Below are positions 43,921 through 55,294 of a stretch of 64,000 nucleotides of DNA, one piece after another. The first letter of the stretch is position 1; the number at the start of each line of letters is the position of its first letter. The notes under the pieces are model-generated. The model was not told where the DNA came from, searched no databases, and saw only the letters and a list, made by a program, of their open reading frames with translations. A program made the translations under genes and the position numbers. The DNA comes from Rhodophyticola sp017644125 (GTDB taxonomy: Bacteria > Pseudomonadota > Alphaproteobacteria > Rhodobacterales > Rhodobacteraceae), in the NCBI RefSeq assembly GCF_042140125.1, contig NZ_CP159473.1; one strand, written 5' to 3'.

Positions 43921-44742
43921 ATGTTCGAGGCGAGAAGACAAAGATCCACCTGGGGGCTGATGTTCGGCCTGGCGGAAGTCACGTTCTTCGCAGCCGCGCG
44001 AAAGGTGCGTCAAAGCCACCGCAATGCGCTTCTGGCGATCGGGATGAACATTCTCCAGTCGATCATGTTCATCGCCGCCTTCTATCTGATGTTCAACCTT
44101 CTCGGGACCCGCACGGTCGCCATCCGCGGCAATTTCATGCTGTATCTGATGACCGGGATATTCCTGTACCTTGTGCATATCAAATCCCTTACCGCCGTTG
44201 TCGGCTCCGAAGGCCCGGCCAGCCCGATGATGATGCACGCGCGGATGAACACGATCGTCGCCATCGTCTCGTCGGCACTGTCGGTGCTTTACCAGCAGAC
44301 GATTTCGCTGTTCGTGCTTCTCTTCATCATACATGTCGCGATCGCCCCAGTCGAAATACAGGACTGGAACATGGCGTTTTTCGTGTTCCTGTTGGCCTGG
44401 TTCACCGGCTGTGTCGCCGGGGTGATCCTTCTTGCGCTGAAACCATGGTTTCCCGATCTGGTCTCGATCATCCAGCTTGTCTATGTGCGCGCCAACATGA
44501 TCGCCTCGGGGAAGATGTTCGTGGCCAACATGCTGCCAAGCGCGATGGTTGCGCTGTTTGACTGGAATCCGCTGTTTCACATCATCGATCAGATGCGCGG
44601 GTTCGTCTTCATCAACTACAATCCGCACTACACCAACTGGCAATATCCGATCTACTTCGCGCTCATCCTGCTGTTGCTGGGCCTGATGGGCGAGTTCTAC
44701 AGCCGGAAAAACGTGTCTTCGAGCTGGAACGCGGGCAGATGA
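43921..44742 (+). CDS. ABC-2 type polysaccharide export permease (KpsM-like)
   Basis: 273 residues, six hydrophobic helices starting at about residue 37 (LLAIGMNILQSIMFIAAFYLMF). The layout matches ABC-2/KpsM-RfbD permeases that export capsule or O-antigen chains, with a late WNPLFHIIDQMRGFVF segment as in KpsM. No ATPase gene of this type (KpsT/RfbE) is in the window, so its partner is elsewhere or shared. It is divergent from the cysQ-to-sulfotransferase operon and overlaps the SH3-domain gene by 4 bp. Confidence 0.82.
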   Translation: MFEARRQRSTWGLMFGLAEVTFFAAARKVRQSHRNALLAIGMNILQSIMFIAAFYLMFNLLGTRTVAIRGNFMLYLMTGIFLYLVHIKSLTAVVGSEGPASPMMMHARMNTIVAIVSSALSVLYQQTISLFVLLFIIHVAIAPVEIQDWNMAFFVFLLAWFTGCVAGVILLALKPWFPDLVSIIQLVYVRANMIASGKMFVANMLPSAMVALFDWNPLFHIIDQMRGFVFINYNPHYTNWQYPIYFALILLLLGLMGEFYSRKNVSSSWNAGR

Positions 44743-45347
44743 GGGGCCTTCTGGCGGCATTATGCCTGCTCTGGGCCGGTATGGTGCATGCAGAGGATTA
44801 CCCGGCCCTTTACGATGTTCGCGGCGTTGCGGCAGATGACGTTCTGAATGTACGCGCGGGGCCCGGTGTCGGCCATCCGGTCATCGGCGCATTGCTGCCC
44901 GGAGCAAGCGGAATAGAGGTGGTCGGCGCCAGCGCCGACGGCCGCTGGCTCATGTTGAACGCGGACGAGACGGCAGGCTGGGCCTCGGCCTTCTACCTGC
45001 AGCGGACCGGGCCGATCTGGTCATTCGGCCTGCCGACGCCTCTCGCATGTTTCGGGACCGAGCCGTTCTGGTCGCTGGAACGGACCGGTGCGCAGGCCAT
45101 GTTCAGCGATATGGGCTTCGAGCGGATCACGCTGTCCGAGGTGTGGAGCGGTCAGGCGAGCGCCCGGGGAACGGACCAGTTCGGCGCGGTCTGGGAGGGG
45201 GCGGGCCGTCGCATCACGGCGACCTTGCGCCGCGAGGCCTGCAGCGATGGCATGTCCGAGCGGATGTTCGGCCTTTCGACGCTTGTGATCATCCAGACTC
45301 CCGATGGCGTTCAGATGCTGTCGGGCTGCTGCGCGCTGGCGCCCTAG
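44739..45347 (+). CDS. Exported SH3-domain protein with COG3650-like tail
   Basis: 202 residues. A short signal peptide (LLAALCLLWAGMVHA) precedes an SH3b domain of about 60 residues (VLNVRAGPGVGHPVIGALLPG ... WLMLNADETAGWASAFYL). A C-terminal part follows, beginning CFGTEPFWSLERT, which resembles a COG3650/HslJ-like envelope module. SH3b domains often bind peptidoglycan. Translational overlap with the export permease suggests co-expression, but a functional link is not shown. Convergent with alkB, overlapping at the stop. Confidence 0.78.
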   Translation: MRGLLAALCLLWAGMVHAEDYPALYDVRGVAADDVLNVRAGPGVGHPVIGALLPGASGIEVVGASADGRWLMLNADETAGWASAFYLQRTGPIWSFGLPTPLACFGTEPFWSLERTGAQAMFSDMGFERITLSEVWSGQASARGTDQFGAVWEGAGRRITATLRREACSDGMSERMFGLSTLVIIQTPDGVQMLSGCCALAP

Positions 45348-45946
45348 CTTACCACGCGCAAGGTCAGGTTGATCCGCCCGCCCTTGGGCAACAGGGCCGA
45401 TGAGCCCGGCCTTGTCCGGTCAACCCCGTGATAGATAAGTCGTGCGTCGCCCGACAGGACCGCCACATCGCCCGATTTCAGCCAGACCGACTCCGTTGTG
45501 CCACCCCGGCTGAGCCCGCCCACCCGGAACAGCGCGTCGTCTCCCAGCGAGATCGAGACGACGGGCATGGAGAAATCCGCCTCGTCCCTGTCCTGATGAA
45601 GGCCCATGCGCGCGCCCTCGGCATAGAAGTTCACGAGACAGCATTCGGGATCGCGGTCAACGCCGCTCACTTGCGTCCAGACACGCAGGATACTTGACGG
45701 TATCGCGGGCCAGGGCACGCCAGATGGATGGCGATCGACATAGCGGTATCCGCTTTTGTCGGAAAACCACCCGTACTGCCCCGCGGCGGTCATCCGCACA
45801 GACATCTGTTTACCGTAAGGCGTCTGTGGGCGGAAAAGCGGCGCGGCACGCAGGACCCCGCGAATGTCGTCGACCATCGCCGCCTGTTCCGCAGGGTCAA
45901 GGAATCCGGTGTGTATGCGCACCCCGCGCAAGCTCAGATCAGGCAC
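45344..45946 (-). CDS. alkB: AlkB-type 2-oxoglutarate/Fe(II) dioxygenase
   Basis: 200 residues. The family directly reverses N-alkyl lesions in DNA or RNA. Iron ligands are the HxD in LHQDRDEAD and the distal His in IYHGVDRTRPG, and RINLTLR near the end supplies the 2-oxoglutarate-binding arginines. SVRMTAAGQYGWFSD and NFYAEGARMG match AlkB substrate and lid segments. The start is uncertain: GTG 45946 is 7 bases after GGAGGGG, while TTG 45949 is one codon earlier. Divergent from dnaK. Confidence 0.92.
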   Translation of the reverse strand: MPDLSLRGVRIHTGFLDPAEQAAMVDDIRGVLRAAPLFRPQTPYGKQMSVRMTAAGQYGWFSDKSGYRYVDRHPSGVPWPAIPSSILRVWTQVSGVDRDPECCLVNFYAEGARMGLHQDRDEADFSMPVVSISLGDDALFRVGGLSRGGTTESVWLKSGDVAVLSGDARLIYHGVDRTRPGSSALLPKGGRINLTLRVVS

Positions 45947-46076
45947 CAACCCACCCCTCCGCAGATCGCTTTTGCCACGGGCGGGCGCGGTCCGCCTTTA
46001 CCGATGACCGAACCGCCACAGTCCCGCAAAATACAAACGCTTTGCAAACCAAGCTCCAAATCGATCTTTGACTCCG

Positions 46077-46106
46077 CTTGCAGCCCCAAAATCCCCTTCT
46101 TATATA
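46077..46106 (+). promoter_or_regulatory. dnaK promoter candidate, possibly RpoH-type
   Basis: TTGCAG (46078-46083, preceded by C to give CTTG) and TATATA (46101-46106) are separated by 17 bp, about 105 bp before dnaK. The CTTG -35 with a CTTATATA -10 region fits alphaproteobacterial heat-shock sigma-32 promoters as well as the housekeeping sigma factor. Confidence 0.55.
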
Positions 46107-46120
46107 CCCAACGAAACCGG

Positions 46121-46142
46121 CCAGGGTGTACCCCTGGTTTTT
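46121..46142 (+). terminator. Terminator-like hairpin in the dnaK leader
   Basis: CCAGGG (46121-46126) pairs with CCCTGG (46132-46137) across a 5-nt loop and is followed directly by five T (46138-46142). The two preceding G can add G-U pairs. It lies between the candidate promoter and the dnaK start at 46212, so it could act as an attenuator rather than end a gene. Confidence 0.5.
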
Positions 46143-46211
46143 CATATGGCGGATTGGGGGCCGATACCGGACCCGACCCCGCCTGGATCGCCTGAGAAAG
46201 GGACTCGAAAC

Positions 46212-48128
<1,917 letters not shown>

Positions 48129-48148
48129 CCGCGTCCCCTAACCCCGCA

Positions 48149-48178
48149 CGACCGGCCATGCGGAGCCTTGGCCGGTCG
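48149..48178 (+). promoter_or_regulatory. Stem-loop in the dnaK-dnaJ spacer
   Basis: CGACCGGCC (48149-48157) pairs perfectly with GGCCGGTCG (48170-48178) around a 12-nt loop. There is no T run. Its place between two chaperone genes needed in different amounts suggests mRNA processing or stabilisation of the dnaK part, as is known for other dnaKJ operons. Confidence 0.55.
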
Positions 48179-48204
48179 GCGCGTTTCATGAGGGTGGATC
48201 AACC

Positions 48205-49368
48205 ATGTCAAAGCGCGATTACTACGATGTTCTGGGTATCAAACGCGGTGCGTCGGAGGCCGAGATCAAGAAGGCCTATCGCCAGAAGGCGAAAGAGCTG
48301 CACCCGGATCGCAACTCCGACAATCCCGATGCCGAAGCCCAGTTCAAGGAAGCGAACGAGGCCTATGACGTCCTGAAGGATGCCGACAAGAAGGCGGCAT
48401 ATGACCGGTTTGGTCATGCTGCGTTCGATGGAGGCATGGCCGGTGGTCCACGTGCGGGCGGCTTTGGCGGCGGGGGCGGCGGGCAGGGCGATTTTGCAAG
48501 CGCCTTCTCGGATGTCTTCGAAGATCTGTTCGGCGATTTCATGGGCGGCCAGCGCGGCACCGGCGGCGGCCGGCGCGCAGCGCGCGGATCGGATCTTCGC
48601 TACAACCTCAGGATCAGTCTCGAAGACGCGTATTCTGGTCTTCAGAAGGCGATCACAGTTCCTACATCGGTTGCGTGTTCAAACTGCAACGGAACCGGCG
48701 CGGAAGGTGGCGCGGAGCCTGTCACCTGTCCGACCTGTTCGGGCATGGGGAAGGTGCGCGCGCAGCAAGGCTTCTTCACGGTGGAGCGGACCTGCCCGAC
48801 CTGTTCGGGCATCGGGCAAATCGTCAAGAATCCATGCAATGTCTGCGGTGGCGCCGGTCGTGAGCAAAAGGAAAAGGCGCTTTCCGTCAACATTCCTGCA
48901 GGTGTGGAAACCGGCACGCGAATCCGCCTCTCCGGCGAGGGGGAGGCCGGGCTTCGCGGCGGACCGGCGGGCGACCTGTATATTTTCATCGAGGTTGCAG
49001 ATCACGCGCTTTTCCAGCGCGACGGGCTGGATCTTTTCTGTCGTGTTCCAGTTTCGATGGTCACCGCCGCCCTGGGCGGCGAGATCGAAGTGCCGACAAT
49101 CGATGGTGGCCGATCCAGGGTGAAAGTGCCCGAAGGATCGCAATCGGGGCGGCAGATGCGACTGCGCGGCAAAGGCATGCCTGCCTTGCGGGGGACCGCG
49201 ACGGGCGAGATGTATATCGAACTGGCGGTCGAAACGCCGGTGAAGCTGACGGCGCGGCAGAAGGAGTTGCTGCGCGAGTTCGAGGAGTCCTGCGCCAAGT
49301 CTAACAACCCCAACGCCAGTGGGTTTTTCGACAAGGTCAAGAACTTCTGGGACGGGATGAAAAGCTGA
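48205..49368 (+). CDS. dnaJ: Chaperone DnaJ (Hsp40)
   Basis: 387 residues, type I DnaJ. The J domain has YDVLGIKRGASEAEIKKAY and the HPD triad in KELHPDRNSD. A Gly-rich region (RAGGFGGGGGGQGDF) comes next. The zinc-binding centre has four CxxCxGxG repeats: CSNCNGTG, CPTCSGMG, CPTCSGIG and CNVCGGAG. Substrate-binding beta domains complete the protein. It stimulates DnaK ATPase. Ends 4 bp before the convergent rbsK stop. Confidence 0.97.
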   Translation: MSKRDYYDVLGIKRGASEAEIKKAYRQKAKELHPDRNSDNPDAEAQFKEANEAYDVLKDADKKAAYDRFGHAAFDGGMAGGPRAGGFGGGGGGQGDFASAFSDVFEDLFGDFMGGQRGTGGGRRAARGSDLRYNLRISLEDAYSGLQKAITVPTSVACSNCNGTGAEGGAEPVTCPTCSGMGKVRAQQGFFTVERTCPTCSGIGQIVKNPCNVCGGAGREQKEKALSVNIPAGVETGTRIRLSGEGEAGLRGGPAGDLYIFIEVADHALFQRDGLDLFCRVPVSMVTAALGGEIEVPTIDGGRSRVKVPEGSQSGRQMRLRGKGMPALRGTATGEMYIELAVETPVKLTARQKELLREFEESCAKSNNPNASGFFDKVKNFWDGMKS

Positions 49369-49372
49369 TCCC

Positions 49373-50254
49373 TCAGAGCTTGCGGGCTTTCAGAAACCGC
49401 AGGACCTCGCCCATTGACGGCATGGCATCCGCAGCACCGGGCCGCGTGACCTGCAGCGCTGCGGCTGCACTTGCCCGTTCAATGGACTCTTCACGAGACG
49501 CGCCTGCATCCAGCCCGGCCACCAGATACCCGGCAAAACAGTCTCCCGCGCCGGTGGTATCAACAATCTCCGAAACCCGAAAAGCCGGTTGAACAATCCG
49601 GCCATGTGCAAAGATCCAGACCGCCCCATCGGCACCCCTTGTCACGACCGTTTCGATATCGCTGAGGTCTGAAATCTCCCGGTTCAGAGCCATTTCAAGT
49701 GCAGCGGCCTCTCCTTCGTTCAGCAAAAGAAGATCGATCAGGGGGAGCATTTCCTCCACGGCCTCCACATCGAACGGGGCGGCTGAATAGACCACGCGCA
49801 GCCCGTTCTGCCGCGCTACGCGCGCCGCATGACCGCTGAGGTTGACTTCATTCTGGAGGATCAGCGTGTCACCAGGCCCGAACCCCGCAAGCCCCGCCTC
49901 AACCCGCGTGTCGCTCAGCAGATGATTGGCGCCGGAAAAAAGGACGATCGCATTCTCGCCGGACGGATCGACAGTGATGATCGCATGGCCAGACGGATCT
50001 TCGCCAGTCTCGATACCAGACACATCGACGCCGGCGGCGGCCATCTGATCCAACGCGAAGCGCGCTTCGGGGCCAACGCGGCCCAGATGCCGGGTGGTCG
50101 CGCCGGCCTTAGCCGCTGCGATGGATTGATTGGCACCCTTGCCGCCGAGACCTTTGGCGTAGGCATCGGCCGCCAGTGTCTCCCCTGGGCGCACAAGATG
50201 CGGCACGCGATAGACATGGTCGATATTGACCGAGCCGACGCAAATCACCGTCAT
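49373..50254 (-). CDS. rbsK: Ribokinase-like PfkB family sugar kinase
   Basis: 293 residues. Entry motif GSVNIDHVYRVPHLVRPGET, then GGKGANQSIAAAKAGA, as in ribokinases. The catalytic anion-hole motif is DTTGAGDCFAGYLVAG, with Asp as base. Ribose is the most likely substrate, but no ribose transporter is nearby, so other pentoses or nucleosides are possible. It starts 3 bp after maeB ends and is probably co-transcribed with it. Confidence 0.87.
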   Translation of the reverse strand: MTVICVGSVNIDHVYRVPHLVRPGETLAADAYAKGLGGKGANQSIAAAKAGATTRHLGRVGPEARFALDQMAAAGVDVSGIETGEDPSGHAIITVDPSGENAIVLFSGANHLLSDTRVEAGLAGFGPGDTLILQNEVNLSGHAARVARQNGLRVVYSAAPFDVEAVEEMLPLIDLLLLNEGEAAALEMALNREISDLSDIETVVTRGADGAVWIFAHGRIVQPAFRVSEIVDTTGAGDCFAGYLVAGLDAGASREESIERASAAAALQVTRPGAADAMPSMGEVLRFLKARKL

Positions 50255-50257
50255 GGG

Positions 50258-52519
50258 TCAGCGCCCGATCTCGCAGGCCGCCATCACGGCCATGTTCAGA
50301 ATGTCGTTGGCGGTAGATACGGTCGAGCAGATCTGCACAGGCCGGTCCAGTCCGGTCAGAATCGGGCCGATTACGGTCGCACCAGCCATTTCCTGCATCA
50401 GTTTGACCGAGATCGACGCAGAATGCCGCGCCGGCACCACCAGAACATTTGCCGGACCGGAAAGCTTGCAGAACGGATATTGCGCCATCACCTCGGGGTT
50501 GAGCGCGACATCGATGGCCATTTCGCCATCATATTCAAAGTCCACACCTTTTCTGTCCAGAACCCTCGGCGCCTGATGCATCTTCTCGGCGCGTTCGGAC
50601 ACCGGGTATCCAAAGGTTGAAAAGCTGACAAACGCAACCCTCGGCTCCAGCCCCAGATGGCGCGCGACATGTGCGCCGCGCTCCGCGATCAGGGCGAGGT
50701 CTTCTGCCTCGGGCCATTCATGCACAAGCGTATCGGCCACCAGCACGATCCGCCCTTTATGGATCATCGCCGTCACCCCCACGGCCCCATCGGCCGCGGT
50801 TGCGTCGAAGACGTGGCCCAGAAGACCCAGAACATGCGCCGATTTCCGGGTCGCCCCCGTCACCAGCCCGTCGCCATGGCCATGGGCCAGCATCAGCGCG
50901 GAGAAGACATGTCTATCGCGGGCGGCGAGCCGGTGGATATCGTGGTGATCGAAGCCTTTCCGCTGCAATCTCTGGTAGAGGAATGACTTGTAGCTTTCAA
51001 GATGGGACGTGTTCGCGGCATTCACCACTTCCAGCTCGTCCACCGCATCTGCAAGCCCTGCGGCATCAAGCTTTTCCTTCACATCCGCTTCGCGTCCGAC
51101 GATCAGGGCCTTGCCCATACCGTTTCGCTGATAGGCAACTGCCGCGCGCAACACCCGGACATCGTCTCCTTCGGCGAAAATCATCCGGGCCTGCGCGTTC
51201 CGGGCGCGCACGTTGATCCCTTGCAGGATCGAGGAGGTTGGATCCATCCGGGCGCGCAGTGTGGTGACATAGGCATCCAGATCGATGACCGGGCGGCGCG
51301 CAACGCCGGTATCCATGCCCGCGCGCGCCACCGCCGGAGGAACCACATAGATCAGGCGCGGATCGAAGGGCGTGGGAATGATGTAGTCGCGCCCGAAGGT
51401 GAGCTTGCGGCCATAGGCCATCGCAACCTCGTCCGGTACGTCTTCGCGCGCCAGCTTCGCAAGGGCTTCGGCACAGGCGATTTTCATCTCGTCGTTTATG
51501 GCGCGCGCATGAATATCCAGCGCGCCGCGGAACAGATAGGGAAAGCCCAGAACGTTGTTCACCTGATTTGGGTAGTCTGACCGCCCGGTCGCCACGATTG
51601 CGTCCGAGCGTACCTCGCGGGCCTGCTCGGGCGTGATTTCGGGGTCGGGATTCGCCATCGCGAAGATCACCGGGTTGTCGGCCATGCTCCTGACCATCTC
51701 CGGCGTCACGGCCCCTTTGACCGACACGCCGAGGAAGACATCCGCGCCCGACATCGCCTCTTCCAGCGTCCGCAGATCGGTCTTCACCGCATGGGCCGAT
51801 TTCCATTGGTTCATGCCATCGGTGCGGCCCTGATAGATCACGCCCTTGGTGTCGCAGATAATGCAGTTTTCGTGACGCGCGCCCATGGCCTTCAGCAGTT
51901 CGATACACGCGATCCCGGCAGCGCCCGCACCGTTCAAGACGATCCTGCACTCCTCGATCTTCTTGTTCGAAAGATGCAGCGCGTTGATCAGCCCCGCGGC
52001 ACAGATCACCGCCGTCCCATGCTGGTCGTCATGGAAGACGGGGATGTCCATCTCTTCCTTCAGGCGCTGTTCGATCATGAAACATTCAGGCGCCTTGATA
52101 TCTTCCAGATTGATGCCGCCGAATGTGGGACCCATCAGCCGAACGGCATTCACGAACTCGTCCACATCCTCCGTATCCAGCTCGATATCGATCGAATTCA
52201 CGTCGGCGAACCGCTTAAAGAGCACGGACTTGCCCTCCATCACGGGTTTGGACGCAAGCGCACCCAGATTGCCCAGACCAAGAACCGCGGTCCCGTTGGA
52301 GATGACGGCGACCATGTTGCCCTTCGTGGTGTAATCATAGGCCAGCTCGGGATTTGCGGCGATCTCCTCGCAGGGCACCGCCACGCCGGGCGAATAGGCG
52401 AGACTGAGATCCCGCTGCGTTGCCATCGGGGTGGAGGCCTGAATGTCGATCTTGCCGGGCCGGGGCTCCAGATGATAGGCCAGCGCCTCTTCACGGGTGA
52501 TCCTGCTATTGTTCGGCAT
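50258..52519 (-). CDS. maeB: NADP-dependent malic enzyme, MaeB type with phosphotransacetylase-like domain
   Basis: 753 residues. The malic domain contains DLSLAYSPGVAVPCEEI, DDQHGTAVICAAGLINA and the Rossmann VLNGAGAAGIACIELL. From about residue 430 a phosphate acetyl/butyryltransferase-like domain follows, which in the MaeB class is thought to have an allosteric role (acetyl-CoA). It converts malate to pyruvate and supplies NADPH. Divergent from mutS across 135 bp; rbsK follows. Confidence 0.96.
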   Translation of the reverse strand: MPNNSRITREEALAYHLEPRPGKIDIQASTPMATQRDLSLAYSPGVAVPCEEIAANPELAYDYTTKGNMVAVISNGTAVLGLGNLGALASKPVMEGKSVLFKRFADVNSIDIELDTEDVDEFVNAVRLMGPTFGGINLEDIKAPECFMIEQRLKEEMDIPVFHDDQHGTAVICAAGLINALHLSNKKIEECRIVLNGAGAAGIACIELLKAMGARHENCIICDTKGVIYQGRTDGMNQWKSAHAVKTDLRTLEEAMSGADVFLGVSVKGAVTPEMVRSMADNPVIFAMANPDPEITPEQAREVRSDAIVATGRSDYPNQVNNVLGFPYLFRGALDIHARAINDEMKIACAEALAKLAREDVPDEVAMAYGRKLTFGRDYIIPTPFDPRLIYVVPPAVARAGMDTGVARRPVIDLDAYVTTLRARMDPTSSILQGINVRARNAQARMIFAEGDDVRVLRAAVAYQRNGMGKALIVGREADVKEKLDAAGLADAVDELEVVNAANTSHLESYKSFLYQRLQRKGFDHHDIHRLAARDRHVFSALMLAHGHGDGLVTGATRKSAHVLGLLGHVFDATAADGAVGVTAMIHKGRIVLVADTLVHEWPEAEDLALIAERGAHVARHLGLEPRVAFVSFSTFGYPVSERAEKMHQAPRVLDRKGVDFEYDGEMAIDVALNPEVMAQYPFCKLSGPANVLVVPARHSASISVKLMQEMAGATVIGPILTGLDRPVQICSTVSTANDILNMAVMAACEIGR

Positions 52520-52654
52520 TGTTTCGGGGCCCTTTTTTGCGACACTTCCCGTCTTAGCCCTGATACGCGCACCTCACAACATGTGGCATTTCCGGGTTTC
52601 GCCCGGACGGGGCGGTTTGTAGGCTGCGCAGGTGCGAACAGGGGAGCCGCCGGG

Positions 52655-55294
52655 ATGACCGCGCAAGTCACACCAATGATGGCGCAATACATGGAGATAA
52701 AGGCGCAGCACCGCGATGCGCTGTTGTTCTATCGCATGGGCGATTTCTACGAGATGTTCTTCGATGATGCGGTTGCAGCCGCGGAGGCGCTGGACATCGC
52801 ACTGACCAAACGCGGCAAGCATGACGGCAACGATATCCCGATGTGCGGTGTCCCGGCCCATTCCGCCGAGGGGTATCTGCTCACCCTGATCCGCAAGGGG
52901 TTCCGCGTGGCGGTTTGCGAACAGATGGAAGACCCGGCGGAGGCAAAGAAACGCGGGTCGAAATCGGTGGTCCGCCGGGAGGTGGTCCGGCTCGTCACGC
53001 CGGGTACACTAACCGAGGACAGCCTGCTTGACGCGCGGCGCCACAATTATCTTGCCGCCTACGCCGAGGTGCGGGGCGAGGGCGCGCTTGCCTGGGCCGA
53101 TATCTCCACCGGCGCGTTTCAGGTGATGGCCTGCCCGCCGGTGCAATTATCCCCCGAACTTGCCCGGCTCGGCCCCCGTGAGGTGCTGGTTTCCGATGGC
53201 TTGGACAGCGCGCGGCAGGATCTGATTCGGGACAGCGGCGCGGCACTGACCCATCTGTCTCCGGCAAGCTTCGACAGTGGCTCGGCAGAGACACGGATTC
53301 AGTCTCTGTTTCAGGTCAAAACGCTCGATCCGTTCGGGTCCTTCACCCGTCCGGATCTCAGCGCGATGGGTGCGCTGATCGACTATCTGGAGATCACCCA
53401 GAAAGGCAATCTGCCGTTGCTCAGGCCCCCTCTGAAACAAAGCTCCGGCCGGGTCATGCAGATTGACGCCGCCACGCGCCGCAATCTGGAACTGACGGCC
53501 AGCCTGAACGGCGGGCGCGCGGGCAGTTTGGCGGCGACAATCGATCGGACACTGACCGCCGGCGGCGCGCGGCTGTTTGAGCGGCGGTTATCCAGCCCCT
53601 CCACCCATCTTGCCACGATCACCGCCCGCCATGACGCGGTGGCCGCCATGTTCGACAACACCGGGCTGGCCGCCGACATCCGGGCGGCGTTGCGGCAGGT
53701 GCCGGACCTGGACCGGGCCCTGTCGCGGCTTGCGCTGGACCGGGGCGGGCCGCGCGATCTGGCCGCGATCCGCAACGGATTGGCCTCCGCCGAAGCATTG
53801 GCGCAACTGGTCAGCGGTGCGGAGCTCCCGGAAATTCTGGCGGGCGCCGCAAGGGATTTGCGCGGCCATGACGGTCTTGTGGCGCATCTGGGCGATGCGC
53901 TGGTTGCCGAGCCGCCTCTTCTTGCGCGGGAAGGCGGTTTCATCGCGCCCGGTTTCGACAACGACCTCGACGAGGCGCGCAGCCTGCGGGACGAGGGTCG
54001 GGGCGTCATCGCGAAAATGCAGGCGGATTACGTGGAAAAGGCCGGGGTCCCATCGCTCAAGATCAAGCATAACAACGTGCTTGGCTATTTCATCGAAACC
54101 ACGGCGACCCATGCGGAAAAAATGCTCTCCCCGCCCCTTTCGGGTAGCTTCATTCATCGGCAGACCACGGCGAATGCGGTGCGGTTCACCACGGTGGAGC
54201 TGTCGGAGCTGGAGACCAAGATCCTGAATGCCGGTCAGCGCGCGCTCACGATCGAAAAGACCCTGTTCGAGACACTCCGGGCCGCAATCCTCAATGAACA
54301 CGACCGGATCGGCACCACTGCGCGCGCGCTGGCCGAGCTTGATGTGGCCACGACGCTGGCCGATCTGGCCCGCGACAAGGACTGGACCCGGCCGAAGGTG
54401 GATGACAGCCGGGAGTTTGTGATCACGGATGGCAGGCATCCGGTTGTGGAAGCCGCACTTCAGGCCGCCGGAGAGCCCTTCATTGCCAATGACTGCCGGC
54501 TGAGCGCAGGGAAGGATGCGGCCGCCATCACCTTGCTCACCGGGCCGAACATGGCGGGCAAATCCACCTTCCTGCGGCAGAATGCGCTGATCGCCATTCT
54601 TGCACAGATGGGGGCCTTCGTGCCGGCCAGTGCCGCGCATATCGGGATTGTGAGCCAGGTTTTCAGCCGCGTGGGCGCCTCCGACGATCTCGCGAGGGGG
54701 CGGTCGACCTTCATGGTGGAGATGGTGGAAACCGCGACGATCCTCAATCAGGCGGATGACCGCGCTTTGGTTATCCTGGATGAAATCGGGCGCGGAACGG
54801 CCACTTATGACGGCCTTTCGATTGCATGGGCCACGCTGGAACATCTGCATGCGGTCAACAGATGCCGCGCGCTTTTCGCGACCCATTATCACGAGATGAC
54901 AAGCCTGGCCGCCCGGCTGGAGGGCGTGGCCAATGCCACCGTCGCGGTGAAGGAGTGGGATGGCGAGGTGATCTTCCTTCACGAGGTGCGCGAAGGTGCG
55001 GCGGATCGCTCCTATGGCGTGCAGGTTGCAAAGCTGGCCGGGCTGCCCGCTTCGGTCATCTCGCGGGCGCAGACGGTCCTTGAGGCACTTGAACGCGGAG
55101 AGCGGGAGGGAAGTCAGCGAAAGGACACGCTGATCGATGACCTCCCTCTTTTCGCTGTATCTCCGCAACCGCAGGTCGCGGCCCCCAGGCAATCTCCGCT
55201 CGAAGATCGCCTGAGGCAGGTTCACCCGGACGAGTTGACCGCGCGCGAGGCGCTTTCACTGATCTACGAGTTGAAAGCCGCGATGGGAGATTAG
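52655..55294 (+). CDS. mutS: DNA mismatch repair protein MutS
   Basis: 879 residues. The N-terminal mismatch-recognition domain has MMAQYMEIKAQHRDALLFYRM-type sequence with the FYEMFF motif (Phe-x-Glu wedge). The ATPase has Walker A GPNMAGKST, then VSQVFSRVGASDDLARGRSTFMVEM and Walker B ALVILDEIGRGTATYDGLS. A C-terminal helix-turn-helix end is present. ATG 52655 is preceded by GGGGAG at 9 bp; upstream in-frame codons are antisense to maeB and are excluded. The stop overlaps the grpE stop. Confidence 0.97.
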   Translation: MTAQVTPMMAQYMEIKAQHRDALLFYRMGDFYEMFFDDAVAAAEALDIALTKRGKHDGNDIPMCGVPAHSAEGYLLTLIRKGFRVAVCEQMEDPAEAKKRGSKSVVRREVVRLVTPGTLTEDSLLDARRHNYLAAYAEVRGEGALAWADISTGAFQVMACPPVQLSPELARLGPREVLVSDGLDSARQDLIRDSGAALTHLSPASFDSGSAETRIQSLFQVKTLDPFGSFTRPDLSAMGALIDYLEITQKGNLPLLRPPLKQSSGRVMQIDAATRRNLELTASLNGGRAGSLAATIDRTLTAGGARLFERRLSSPSTHLATITARHDAVAAMFDNTGLAADIRAALRQVPDLDRALSRLALDRGGPRDLAAIRNGLASAEALAQLVSGAELPEILAGAARDLRGHDGLVAHLGDALVAEPPLLAREGGFIAPGFDNDLDEARSLRDEGRGVIAKMQADYVEKAGVPSLKIKHNNVLGYFIETTATHAEKMLSPPLSGSFIHRQTTANAVRFTTVELSELETKILNAGQRALTIEKTLFETLRAAILNEHDRIGTTARALAELDVATTLADLARDKDWTRPKVDDSREFVITDGRHPVVEAALQAAGEPFIANDCRLSAGKDAAAITLLTGPNMAGKSTFLRQNALIAILAQMGAFVPASAAHIGIVSQVFSRVGASDDLARGRSTFMVEMVETATILNQADDRALVILDEIGRGTATYDGLSIAWATLEHLHAVNRCRALFATHYHEMTSLAARLEGVANATVAVKEWDGEVIFLHEVREGAADRSYGVQVAKLAGLPASVISRAQTVLEALERGEREGSQRKDTLIDDLPLFAVSPQPQVAAPRQSPLEDRLRQVHPDELTAREALSLIYELKAAMGD

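Noticed and set aside
46012..46211. CIRCE operator upstream of dnaK
   Set aside because: No TTAGCACTC/GAGTGCTAA pair is present, although hrcA is in the window.
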